The notes below the pieces were generated by a model. The model was not told where the DNA came from and made no database searches. It saw only the letters and a program-made list of their open reading frames with translations. Below, one piece after another: positions 52,357-62,049 of a DNA stretch of 64,000 bases. Position numbers and translations under genes: made by a program. Origin of the DNA: Pleurostoma richardsiae (Eukaryota > Ascomycota > Sordariomycetes > Calosphaeriales > Pleurostomataceae); contig JANBVO010000060.1 of assembly GCA_030052745.1 (NCBI GenBank), forward strand, positions 105,724 through 169,723, given 5' to 3'. The first letter of the stretch is position 1; the number at the start of each line of letters is the position of its first letter.

Positions 52357-53124
52357 ATGGCATCTGACAATCACCCTCGTCGCCGTATTGTCGGGGTCTC
52401 AACGAAGATGTATTTCTCAGCCGCTCGTACCCAGCAATACATTGACCAGGTCCTTCAACAACTCTCGAAAGTCTCATCAATTTCAGATGAAGCAGATGTC
52501 TTCATTATTCCCGACTTCATTTCTCTAGTCTCTGTGATCCATCAGGTTCGAGGCCATAATATATGGTGCGGTGCGCAAGATGTCTTTTATGAGAATTCTG
52601 GACCTTACACCGGGGAAGTGTCGCCTGCAGTATTAGCTGAAGTCGGCTGTCGTCTGGTTGAAATTGGACATGCTGAGAGACGCCGGATCTTTAAGGAGAC
52701 AGACGAAACTATAGCAAAAAAGGCTGCAGCCGTGGTCTCCAAGGGCATGATTCCATTAGTATGTATCGGAGAGCAGACGAGAGGAGCGGCCAAAGCGGTG
52801 GATCAATGTGGAAGACAAGTTGAAGCCGTGCTGAAGACACTTCCCGACGAAGCAGACGTGGTTTTTGCGTATGAACCTATTTGGGCCATCGGAGCCGCGG
52901 AGCCGGCAGAATCAGAGTACATTAGCAGAGTCGCCTCTGACATTCGAAAGCTAAACTGTATTCAGAGCCGAAGCGGTACCGTTAGAATTATCTATGGAGG
53001 AAGCGCAGGGCCGGGACTTTTTGCGAAGATTGCAGATAGTGTTGATGGACTTTTCTTGGGAAGATTTGCCCATGATCCTGCTCAGTTTCTCAAGACGATC
53101 TGTGAGGTTACTAAAAATACATAA
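52357..53124 (+). CDS. Triosephosphate-isomerase paralogue, putative tetrulose-phosphate isomerase
   Basis: This intronless gene encodes 255 aa, the length of one TIM barrel. The catalytic residues are kept: Lys17 in VSTKMYF, His105 in EIGHAERR, Glu173 in YEPIWAIG, and the phosphate loop YGGSAGP. The usual GNWKMN block is changed to GVSTKMYF and ILGHSERR to EIGHAERR. The glycolytic enzyme therefore seems an unlikely identity; a paralogue with a relaxed pocket is more likely. TIM-like paralogues (EryH in bacteria, EYI1 in Yarrowia, from memory) convert L-erythrulose 1-phosphate to D-erythrulose 4-phosphate. The presence of a DAK kinase and an RpiB-type isomerase fits exactly that pathway. Confidence 0.92.
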   Translation: MASDNHPRRRIVGVSTKMYFSAARTQQYIDQVLQQLSKVSSISDEADVFIIPDFISLVSVIHQVRGHNIWCGAQDVFYENSGPYTGEVSPAVLAEVGCRLVEIGHAERRRIFKETDETIAKKAAAVVSKGMIPLVCIGEQTRGAAKAVDQCGRQVEAVLKTLPDEADVVFAYEPIWAIGAAEPAESEYISRVASDIRKLNCIQSRSGTVRIIYGGSAGPGLFAKIADSVDGLFLGRFAHDPAQFLKTICEVTKNT

Positions 53125-53652
53125 AATGGAGAAGGAATGAACTCTCTATCAAAAAATGAAGCCGTAAAAATACATTTTGTACCATTGAGGTTACAGCTGG
53201 AAAGTGACTGCAATGCACACATAATATCTGGGATTATGTCGGAAAGGCGCCACACATCCTTGTTTGCTAAGGAAAGATCGCAATGTTCAGTGGTAGAGAG
53301 GTATCTGCCAAATCGAAAAGCGAAACGGCATTTCAGAGCGGGATATACGTTCATAAGTGTCACCCAGCCAGAAAGGGAAACAATTGGGATTACGGACAAC
53401 CTCTTTATCGACGGTTCAAAAAAGGGCCGCCGTGGAGTGGGACATCTGAATAATTGCGACGCTGGAGAATCCACTTTCTGATCTTGTATGTTTACGGAAT
53501 TACCAATCTAGGAAGTCATCCGCACGTTGCTGGGGGGTTGATTTGGCGACGGGTGAATGTCTATCAGGTATGCAATGAGAGACTAGAATGATAAATATCC
53601 GAGCATAATGCAGATAGGATTCTATTTCATACTTCCTTCCTAGGAAAGATCC
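53125..53652. other. Convergent intergenic region
   Basis: The 528 bp between the ends of the isomerase and monooxygenase genes has no supported gene. A 114-codon open frame at 53137-53481 has no recognisable content. Confidence 0.5.
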
Positions 53653-55757
53653 TTACTCTAGATATGGCTCGGAGCTAATTCCTTCGAGGATAGCTTTGAT
53701 TCGTAGAGCTAGCTTTTGCGAGTGAAAGCGAGCAGGTTGAAGAGAACCAACCATGAGCCACAGGTTCTCGACACCGGTGAATTTCCAAGCCCCGTTGAGC
53801 TCACCCTCCTCATCTATACCCCAAATTGGCTTGAATTGATCGGCAATGTCATCTCCAAAGACCTGTCTTACCGACTCGACAGTGCTGGAGAATCCTGTAG
53901 CTAAGACAACAAGGTCATACTGCCTCTCACGCTCGCCATGGAGCACCACGGTGTTCTCAGTAAAACGAGAGATGTACCCTTGCTCGACCTTGATATCGCC
54001 ATTGATGACGGCTTTACAGGCGCCAGCATCAAAATAGAAGGCTCCGTTTCTCGTGTAAGCAAGAGTATGAGGCCCAGTGTCGCGCTGACCACGCCACACC
54101 TTGAAGCCGGCTTTCTCCATTTTGGCAATCAACTCAGCGTCAGCGTTCCAGATGTCTTGTGCTGTTCTCCGGAACAGCTCCTCTTGAGGGCCAACAGGTA
54201 AGCCATGTGCGATACGGTCTGCTGCATTTACATCGGGCCTCTTTCCGTCCTTTGGGGCGTATAATGGAGCGACCATCTAGCCAGGTTAGACTGCTTGAAA
54301 GAGATGACGTCAAGTGGAACATACCCTTGGAACTGACTCATCTAGAGACATAACATAGGAAGGTGATCTCTGTAACAAAGTAACGTCGATACCCCGGCGA
54401 GCAAAATCGAACGCGGTGTCAAAGCCGGACGAAGAAGTACCTACAACGAGGACCTTCTTTCCAACCCACTCACGGGCTGAATCATGCTGAGTAGAGTGTC
54501 TCACGATACCCTTGAACTTTTCCATGCCGGGAATCTCAGGTACAAATGGAACACCGGCGAGCGAGGTGGCAAGAATTATCTGCTTTGGATGGAAAGTCCG
54601 GGTTGATTTGCCATCCTCAGTACCTCGTTCCACGGTAACTTCCCATCGCCCTTCAGAGTCCTTTCTGGCAGACGCAATATTGGAGTCAGTCCAGGCGTGC
54701 AACTCCATAGCGCTCGCATACCACTCGAGCCAGTCACCCATCTTGGCTGCTGGAGTATAGGTTGGCCAGTGGTCGGGAAATGAAAAGTATGGAAAGTGGT
54801 CTCCCCAGTGTGGAAGATGGAGAGAGAGATACTCGTATCGGTTGCGCCAGTTGTCACCAATGCGCTTGTTGCGCTCTACAAGAAGGGTTGTGACACCCAG
54901 GGCCTTGAGGCGTGCAGAGATTTGAAGACCACTGCCAAACCATTAGCGGGCCGTTACTTTGGAGTGATTGTTGGGTGAACATACCAGTGACCTCCACCGA
55001 TAACAATAACCTCAGGCTCGACGCCTTCCAGGTTATCATCTTCTGCTCTTTGATCATACCACGACTTGAAACCAGTCATGTGACCATCTTTGCTGGGTAT
55101 CTCTGGAAACCCTCGGAGACCCTCGATAACGGTATGCAAGGTCCAAATCTTGTAACCTGACTTAGTCTTCACCAGGTTCAAGACCGCACTGGCATAGGCG
55201 AGGTCGGTGTCGAAAGAGTACACGATTTGGAGCCAAGCCAGATCCGGGTATGGTCGCTCAATTGATGGTTTCGGATCTATGAAGCGGTAGTTCGAGCTAG
55301 GAATACGAGGGAAAAGGTCGGCAGCGGCTTTTTGGATCTTCAGGGGCGTGTTGAAAGTACGATAATCCCATGTAAAAACCAGCTTGTCTCTCCAAACACC
55401 TGCACATATATTAGAAACACATTTCCGGCTGGAAAGTCGAGTGCATGAAGCAAGAAACTTACCACTATCGAGAAACAGGCCGGCAAATGTCTCAGAGTCC
55501 TTAGCCTGGATGGTCTGTTCCAACTCTTTCACAAAATCTTCGGCAATAGCCTGCTTGTTCTCCTCGTCTTCAGCGGTGAAATCGGTGATGTCTGAGCCTT
55601 CGTTATGAAGTGGAAGTGGGTTGTTGTACTTAAAGGCGTACATAAAGTCGTCCGCGACAGGCGCCTTCAGATTTGGGTTGCGATAATAGAATGGCGCATT
55701 CCTGACTCTGTCAATGTCCGCTTGGGAAACGGAACCGTAATTGGCGATAGAACCCAT
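53653..55757 (-). CDS. Flavin-containing monooxygenase (FAD/NADPH)
   Basis: Exons 55757-55463, 55399-54985, 54931-54325 and 54276-53653 encode about 646 aa. The upstream frame to 55796 starts only with TTG. An N-terminal region of about 220 residues, which may be an NTF2-like fold (WRDKLVFTWDYRTFNTP), precedes the FAD motif VIVIGGGHCG. Then come GDNWRNRYEYLSLHLP, an FMO-type motif FKGIVRHS, the NADPH-binding VVGTSSSGFD and DLVVLATGFSS. This arrangement is common in fungal YUCCA/FMO-like flavoproteins that N-, S- or Baeyer-Villiger-oxygenate small molecules. The substrate is unknown. The motif CGGAAAATCGG lies 127 bp upstream. Confidence 0.92.
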
Positions 55758-55883
55758 CTTTTGCAATTTCAATCTGTCCAGTAGAATTGAATGCAATTTG
55801 CGCTCTGGTATTCAGACACCGTGCAACAGATTCAGCAGTCTCATGCTCTTTTATCAGAAAATGTCACTATGCTGTTAGCGATG

Positions 55884-56012
55884 CGGAAAATCGGCAATTG
55901 TGCCGCAACTAAGTTTTGAAGCGGGAACATTAAGGAGGGATCACGCCACGAATGTCGGATGTCAATCGTTTTTGTGTTTCGGATTTCCGCATTAAAAGTC
56001 AAACATTTTCCG
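55884..56012. promoter_or_regulatory. CGG-type sites upstream of the monooxygenase
   Basis: CGGAAAATCGG is at 55884-55894 on the plus strand. A palindromic CGGATTTCCG lies at 55980-55989, and GCGGAAAATG on the minus strand near 56004-56013. Confidence 0.6.
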
Positions 56013-57199
56013 CAGTTGTGATAACGGGTAAACCGGCGTTTACGGGTTAGGGTGGAAGTAGCGAATCGTGCTCCAGCTAAGCTTCTTATTACTCCGAGTT
56101 GGTGGAAAACGTTACCTGCCATCAGCTAATCAAATAGCGCGCTGCGGCAGCAGTGACTGGTCACCGATCCATGCGCTTTCTCTCCGATCCAGATTGATGA
56201 GAAACAGTCTTCGGGCTGAAGCCGCCCTTGGTACAACCATAATGCCCTTGGCAAGCAGCAGGTACGCTGTGCTTACAGAAGGCCTCATCGGGACTTCCCA
56301 TTAGTTCCATCCTGTGTATGGATGGAACGAGGTGCGTACATGACCCCTCAGCATCGGCCATTCTAACAGTGTTAGGCTGCATGCATTTGCGATCACAAGC
56401 AAAATTTTATGCTGTTGAGTGGTTCAGAGAATATGTGAGTTCCCACTCGTGATGCCCAGTACAGGTGCTGAAGTTTGAATACATGCCAAGTAGAGCCGCA
56501 GGGGGTGTATGGCTGTTGATTGACCTTGACAGCGATGAGAAGTGCCCCGGACGCCGACCGATCGTGCTACCCGGTTGTTTAAAAAACATATTCGGTTATA
56601 TCCCGGGCCCAAGTCTGTTTTCTGGCATCGCTCTTCATAAGATTTTGGCCATTTGGGTTCTGTAGCCTCCCCAGTCTCACATCGGATAGTGAGCCAACAG
56701 GACCTTACAGAACCTACTTAGCGATAGTAAACGACGAACCTCTGAAACTAACTTCGGAAGGCATCTATATCTAGGAATGCTCATTCTCCTAAAAGAGAGA
56801 AATGCTAAAGTTAGAGGAACACCAAGTGACGAGAGCCTGCCACGAGAGACCATGTTAGTCTTGCCGTGGTTAAAATACTTTAGGAGATCAGCAATCAGCG
56901 CCCTGGCGTGAAAATAAGGCGAGTCATTGAAACAGAATGGTGGCTCTTGTCGAGGGATAACCCCGTTAGGGACGTGATTCCCCATCTGCCGAAGAAGCCA
57001 CGCAAGAGACCTAGGGACGCTCAGTAGCCCATCGGGGATCACAGCCTCGATGGTCTCTGCAATTCTATCTGTTTTGAATCTTCATACGTGAGCAGGCCAG
57101 TAGTGGAGAAATTCGGGCAGCCCAGTGCATTATTAAGGAACACTATTACAGACTGCTCCTATGAAATCCTTTCCCCGACCAGCATCAATATCTTGCTAC
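56013..57199. other. Intergenic with a possible small gene fragment
   Basis: A minus-strand frame at 56677-57042 (121 codons) looks protein-like (PDGLLSVPRSLAWLLRQMG, FHARALIADLLKYFNHG), but I cannot assign it and the upstream frame is closed. It may be an exon or a relic. Nothing else is supported. Confidence 0.35.
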
Positions 57200-59254
57200 T
57201 TAAAGTTGAAAAGTCCATCGTCGCTTTATCGTAAGCCGTGCCTTTATGATCTTGAGAGTACTTGCCCTCTTGGGTTTCACAAATGCATTCTCCTCTGCCA
57301 GCTTCTCTTTTGCCAGCTTCTCCTTTGCCAGCTTCTCCACTGCCAGCTTCTCCTCTGCTAATTTCTCCTCTGCTAGCTTCTCCCTTGCCAGCTTCTCTTC
57401 TGCTAGCTTCTCTTCTGCCAGCTGCTCCTCCATCCAGCATCCAAAATCAAGGCCAGTTCCAAGTCTTCGTGCTTCTTCCACCCTAGCAGCCCATCTCCTC
57501 GTCAGGCTTCCATGCTCATCATATGGTCTAGACTGACTGAACCTCTGCCACCGGAGGACTGTCTCCCTTGCCACGTCTTCACTGACTCGAAACCACTCTT
57601 CATGCTTTCTCGAACATGGCTTCGGCTTCACCGATGGGTTGCAGTTCTTGACGCGATACTTATAGGCGCGGAGTTCGGCGTGAACTAGTATCTCCATCTT
57701 CCCTGCGCCGTACAGCATGGGATAGCTGAAAACCGGAATAATGTCGTAGTTGCATGTATTTATATAATAGTTGTGCCTTTTCAGGACCTCTGAGGGTACC
57801 TCGTTAGGAGAGTGCGATTTTGGCTCATTGTACACGGGGACGGCTTTCCCCAAGAGCTTGAGTGGGTTGAAGGCAGTTTTTTTCTCCAAGCACCTCGCAT
57901 AGCCGATCTTCAAATATCCTTCGTGCTCCTTTTTCATGTGGCGGTAGCAGTAGACATAACCAGGGATCCTCCTATCTCCTTCCGGGGCCTTTTTTAATGC
58001 GGCAAGGCCATAGAGAAAGAGATTTTTCTCATCCTTCAACTTTTCGAAGACATGGACTGTCTCGGCTTGGTCCTCGGGCTTCTCCTCTGCTTGCTTCACC
58101 ACAGCGATGGCAGGCTGCTCATCTACGAGAGGCTTGAAACTTGTCCGTGGTTGACTCTGCTCACCCCTGCTTCTCGCCGATAAGCGTTGGCTGGTCGCTG
58201 AACTTGGCACTTCCTCATCATTACTGGCAGAGTCGAGCTTGGACACTGGCACACCGCGTGACCTGTGCTTCGTGGGGGATTCAAGGTAGGCCTGCCGATC
58301 CCTTACTTTTGGATCACCGTCAACCTCGGCGGGGCTGGTCTCGTAATTGGTGGCGGGCGTATCAACGTGAGAATCGTCGACGTCGAACACACTGGCCGCA
58401 TCACTTGAAAAGAATGATGCAGGAGAGGACGAATAATCTGCCGGGGACAACTGTGTCTTCTTGGAAGTTCCCAGCTCCTTCGTGTTGCTGACTTGATGTC
58501 TTCCCAGGCTGTTGAGTTTACCGGCACTCCTGAGCTTGGGGACGTCTGCAGTGGCAGTCTCTCGTGGCAGTGGGGGCCGCTTCGAGTCGGACTGCGTAAC
58601 GATATCAGGGACGCGCTCATTGTCGTTTCTCCGAGCAGATTGGTCCCCAAAGACGTCGTCGCTTTCCGAAGGGACAGAAAACAGGCCGGCGCTTTGCCTC
58701 ACTTCTCTCTCTCTCCTTGGGACGGAAGCTGTCTTGCCTCTGGTCGGGAGTGTAGGGGCCTTGGTGACAGTAGACGTGCAGGGGTCCATGCTCAACGCCT
58801 TGAGAAGATGTTCCCAATCCGCTAGATTGAAGGCAGTGGGCATGAGATCAAACGCCTCCTGTGGCTCCATCCCGTTCGCCACCAGGTATTCCCACCAGGT
58901 CTTCTCTCGCCAGCTCTTGGAGATTCCCGAGCAGTATCTGATGAACGTCTCCGAGTCCTCAAAGCTTTCATGCTGGCAAATGTCACAAAGTCGGTGTTGT
59001 GCAAGCACTTCCAAAATGTCGTTTGCTTCAGTTGAGGGAACTTCGACAACGGCGAGACGCGTGAGGAGGGCCACTGTCTTCTTCTGCTTCCATTGTTCGA
59101 CGGATCGGGTGCATGTTCTGTTCTCGTGCGGGGATCCCTTCCCCCCAAGTACGAAGCCACATCTTGACGAGATGCCTAGGAGAGACTGCAGGCTTTCGTA
59201 TGATTTGAAGCCGCAGAGACTCGACTTGCCCTTCTTCACGAGGTAGGACTCCAT
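57200..59254 (-). CDS. T5orf172 / Mug113-type (GIY-YIG superfamily) domain protein
   Basis: This intronless gene encodes 684 aa. The N-terminal third has a Cys-rich stretch (HRLCDICQHESFEDSETFIRYC), and the middle is long, polar and probably disordered. The C-terminal domain (about 440-600) reads PGYVYCYRHMKKEHEGYLKIGYA, then VHAELRAYKYRVKNC and HEEWFRVSEDVARETVLRWQ. This matches the T5orf172 domain, a GIY-YIG nuclease relative found in phages and, with other N-termini, in many fungal genes. Catalysis is not certain. Behind it nine copies of a pentapeptide (EEKLA-like) form a charged helix. Cellular role is unknown. It lies outside the metabolic regulon, and no cluster motif is upstream. Confidence 0.85.
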   Translation of the reverse strand: MESYLVKKGKSSLCGFKSYESLQSLLGISSRCGFVLGGKGSPHENRTCTRSVEQWKQKKTVALLTRLAVVEVPSTEANDILEVLAQHRLCDICQHESFEDSETFIRYCSGISKSWREKTWWEYLVANGMEPQEAFDLMPTAFNLADWEHLLKALSMDPCTSTVTKAPTLPTRGKTASVPRREREVRQSAGLFSVPSESDDVFGDQSARRNDNERVPDIVTQSDSKRPPLPRETATADVPKLRSAGKLNSLGRHQVSNTKELGTSKKTQLSPADYSSSPASFFSSDAASVFDVDDSHVDTPATNYETSPAEVDGDPKVRDRQAYLESPTKHRSRGVPVSKLDSASNDEEVPSSATSQRLSARSRGEQSQPRTSFKPLVDEQPAIAVVKQAEEKPEDQAETVHVFEKLKDEKNLFLYGLAALKKAPEGDRRIPGYVYCYRHMKKEHEGYLKIGYARCLEKKTAFNPLKLLGKAVPVYNEPKSHSPNEVPSEVLKRHNYYINTCNYDIIPVFSYPMLYGAGKMEILVHAELRAYKYRVKNCNPSVKPKPCSRKHEEWFRVSEDVARETVLRWQRFSQSRPYDEHGSLTRRWAARVEEARRLGTGLDFGCWMEEQLAEEKLAEEKLAREKLAEEKLAEEKLAVEKLAKEKLAKEKLAEENAFVKPKRASTLKIIKARLTIKRRWTFQL
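57291..57430 (-). repeat. 15-bp tandem repeat coding (EEKLA)n
   Basis: Nine imperfect 15-bp units (TGCCAGCTTCTCCTT on the plus strand) start at 57296, 57311, 57326, 57341, 57356, 57371, 57386, 57401 and 57416. They preserve the reading frame and encode the C-terminal helix of the T5orf172-type protein. Confidence 0.9.
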
Positions 59255-59995
59255 GTTGCACGATGAACCGAGAAGATGGTGGTTCTTCGGAGAGGAGCAT
59301 CAGCTGGACGATGCGCCATTATAATCCCAAAGCGGCCGGATCTCCTGATGCAAGTGTATCAAGTCCCCCATCGCCCGAGGGTGGCTGGTGTTGCAGCTAG
59401 CTGCCTGCGTATCACCAACTGCATAAGACCCCTGCGGAACTGCTCCGTGTTATCCAAAACGGGTAGGTGAAAAAGGGCCTCCTTTCCGCGAAACGCCCCA
59501 GCTAAGCCGAATACACACGTCGCGCCGAACAATCTGGCACAGCTGAACGAAAACATGAAACCCACTCGGGTGTTCGGCACGGACCGGGAATCGCGTGCAC
59601 GCGTTCCTACCGACTGCCTGGTGGCGAGAGGTGGCGGTCTAAGTCATTAAGAGGAATGCTGCAGTACAGTGCGATACAGCCGACTGATTGAAATTGGAAG
59701 TGTATTGCCAGACTTATCAATGTCGAGAGTATGCATACATTTCCTCGAAGGACCGCTTGGTCAATTACGAGGGTGATCTGAGATGATAGTGGACTAGGTG
59801 GAATCGCCTTCATGATCCAGTCTGTGCGTGCAGTAGTGAGCTGCGTCTGGTGAAATTGCGTCAGCCTGAGGGTTTGAAGGGGTGGATATACGGCAAATGT
59901 GCGCCGGACGCATCACCTACCATGAAGAACTCCGTAAAAACACCCAAGAGCACCGAGTAGAGCTGCGTCATCCGCGGCATTGGCTGGAGACTAGA
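59255..59995. other. Intergenic, no gene recognised
   Basis: The 741 bp between the T5orf172-type gene and the 3' end of the Zn2Cys6 gene shows no supported coding or RNA feature. Confidence 0.5.
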
Positions 59996-61454
59996 TCACA
60001 GCGTGACACCTCTCATAGCCAGCCAGCCTTTGGCCTCGTCTATTCCCATGTATCCGGTCAGGAAAATCTTGCCAAACTCATCGATATCGTCGCTCTTGGC
60101 GTCCTCCATCACCACCGTCACAGGTACCGATCTGTCTCGTCAGTCTGCGTGGCCCTCCCGCGCCGCAATTTCCGAGAGAGATTCGACTTACTCGTCACCG
60201 TGCACGACAAAATGTCTCTTGTTCCTCCACGCGAGGGCAAAGTCAACAGGGTCGCCCGCTCGCCATAGGTGCGCCGATAGGGTTACTGAGCGGCACGCGA
60301 ATGTGTTGTTGCCGCACTGCACCAGCACTTCGCCCTTCATGTAGTGATATATCATCAGGAAAGATAAGACTATGGCCAGCGTCCGCCGCGCCGACTCCTG
60401 AAAGACCCATGCCTCCCAAAAGTCACGCGTCGCCGAGATGGGGTACAGCGGCAGGACGTCGGCCGCATGATTCGCCTGACCTGGAGTCGCAGATTCGTGG
60501 AAGGTGATGTGTTGGAGGAGGGCGTAGGCTGCTGCTTCAAGATGCGGCATAGTAGCGTCGTAGCTGAGGCGCACGCGGGCATCAGTGTCGAGGAGACGGA
60601 GGATCTGGTAGATGAAAAGGGCATGTAGGCGTGCAATGACATCAAGGGGAGCAGCTGGGACAGGACTGGAGAGCAGATCTTGCACTCGACTCTCGATACA
60701 GTCGCGAATCACCTTGGCATTGACGTCGTTCTTGGCCGCGTGCAGTGCGGCAGATGAAACTGCATCTACAGCTGGGTTAGCAACCTGCCACTCCTAAGCG
60801 CGTTTGAAGGGCGCTGTTCGGGGATATGGGCTCACCTTGCATCGAGCGGGGCATGCCGTCATTGTAGAGACGGGCATGACACCAAGGCATCTGGTTCTCG
60901 AGGACCATCTGACGGGGCGCTATCGATATTTTGTCGATGCTGTATTGAAGCCGGAACGCTATGGCTTTGCTTGCTCGAGGGTCTCTGATATATTGAGCCT
61001 GGCTCAGAACTCGCTGCGCAGCTAATGATATCGGCCGCGAATTTATTAATGCTCGGCAAGAATCTAGCGGGGGTTCTACAGTGGCAGACTCCAGAGACGC
61101 CGGGTAGAGATTGCCAAGAAAGTCTTCGGGAGTGTCCAGGACATAGTCCAGCATGTCGAAAGATTCCTGGGGTGTTGCACCGAGATCGAACGGAGAATCA
61201 GTCCGCTGCTGTGTGCCAGACATATGGGCCGTTGAAGAGGTAGAGACAGGGGCAGGGGCAGGCGGGGGAGCCGACTCCAGGCCCCTCTTGGGCCACGCAC
61301 CCTGCGGATATCTGCATTCGATTCTTCGCTGAGCGCATCTTTGACATGCGGGACTCGCCTGATCACAGCGCCGGCGTGCCTTGGTGCAGGCCAGACAGGA
61401 CTTCCGCCGCGGAGGCGGATTGACCCGCTCGATAGATGTGAGGGACTGCGGCAT
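59996..61454 (-). CDS. Zn2Cys6 transcription factor, three exons
   Basis: Exons 61454-60836, 60771-60192 and 60131-59996 encode about 444 aa. The zinc cluster is near the N-terminus: CLACTKARRRCDQASPACQRCAQRRIEC, with exact C-x2-C-x6-C-x6-C-x2-C-x6-C spacing. A Pro/Ala/Ser-rich linker follows. The C-terminal half has helical blocks (IRDCIESRVQDLLSSP, VIARLHALFIYQILRLLDTD, DFWEAWVFQESARRTLAIVLSFLMIYHYM) typical of Zn2Cys6 regulators of secondary or accessory metabolism. It is nuclear by family. It is divergent from an NmrA-like gene across 595 bp, a common regulator/target pair arrangement. Two copies of GGCGGAACTCC lie in that interval and may be its own operator. Confidence 0.92.
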
Positions 61455-61688
61455 GGAGAATGCTGACTGATGCTGATTGCCGGCCCTAATCAGGAAGAGA
61501 GGGTGTCAATATTGGGAGACTTGGGATTGACGGACTGACAACCGGCCTAGTGAATGATGCCCGACCACAGTTCTGCGTGGAATGATCGATTTGAAAGGTA
61601 CGGCTGAGCGATGAACACAGGTAAGCTCTCACATACAATGGAGCCGTCGTCCACCAGCAAGTGGGGCAGAGAGAGCCCCTGAGATGAG

Positions 61689-61856
61689 GGCGGAACTCCG
61701 CCGGGATGCTAACGTAGCCCTGTCACGGCCAGTGCCAAGATGAAAAATGCGCACTGTCAGTCCAGCCAGCCGAAGGTGCTACAATCTCACACAGTATGAG
61801 TCGAGGATGCTGTGACTGTCCCGGCGCCCCAATCCGGCTGTGTACGGCGGAACTCC
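61689..61856. promoter_or_regulatory. Repeated GGCGGAACTCC element in the divergent promoter
   Basis: The word GGCGGAACTCC is at 61689-61699 and 61846-61856. The first lies within a palindrome CGGAACTCCG (CGG-N4-CCG). A TATATAAA (61916-61923) stands 127 bp before the NmrA-like ATG. Confidence 0.5.
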
Positions 61857-62049
61857 TCCAGCAGCGAAGGGCTTCTGCCTGGCGCGTCTCCTAAGGAACA
61901 GCTACTTGATAATAATATATAAATCTATATATCTCTGTCCTAGCGATGGCGGCCTCTTGCATCTTAGATGTTCAAACTGGCCATCGCCTCCCATTCGACC
62001 CTGTCTATCCTTAACCAGCTTCTCGGCTTAACCTGATCATATCAGCACC

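Noticed and set aside
53137-53481. 114-codon frame after the TIM paralogue
   Set aside because: It lies in the 3' flank of the isomerase and shows no recognisable protein features.
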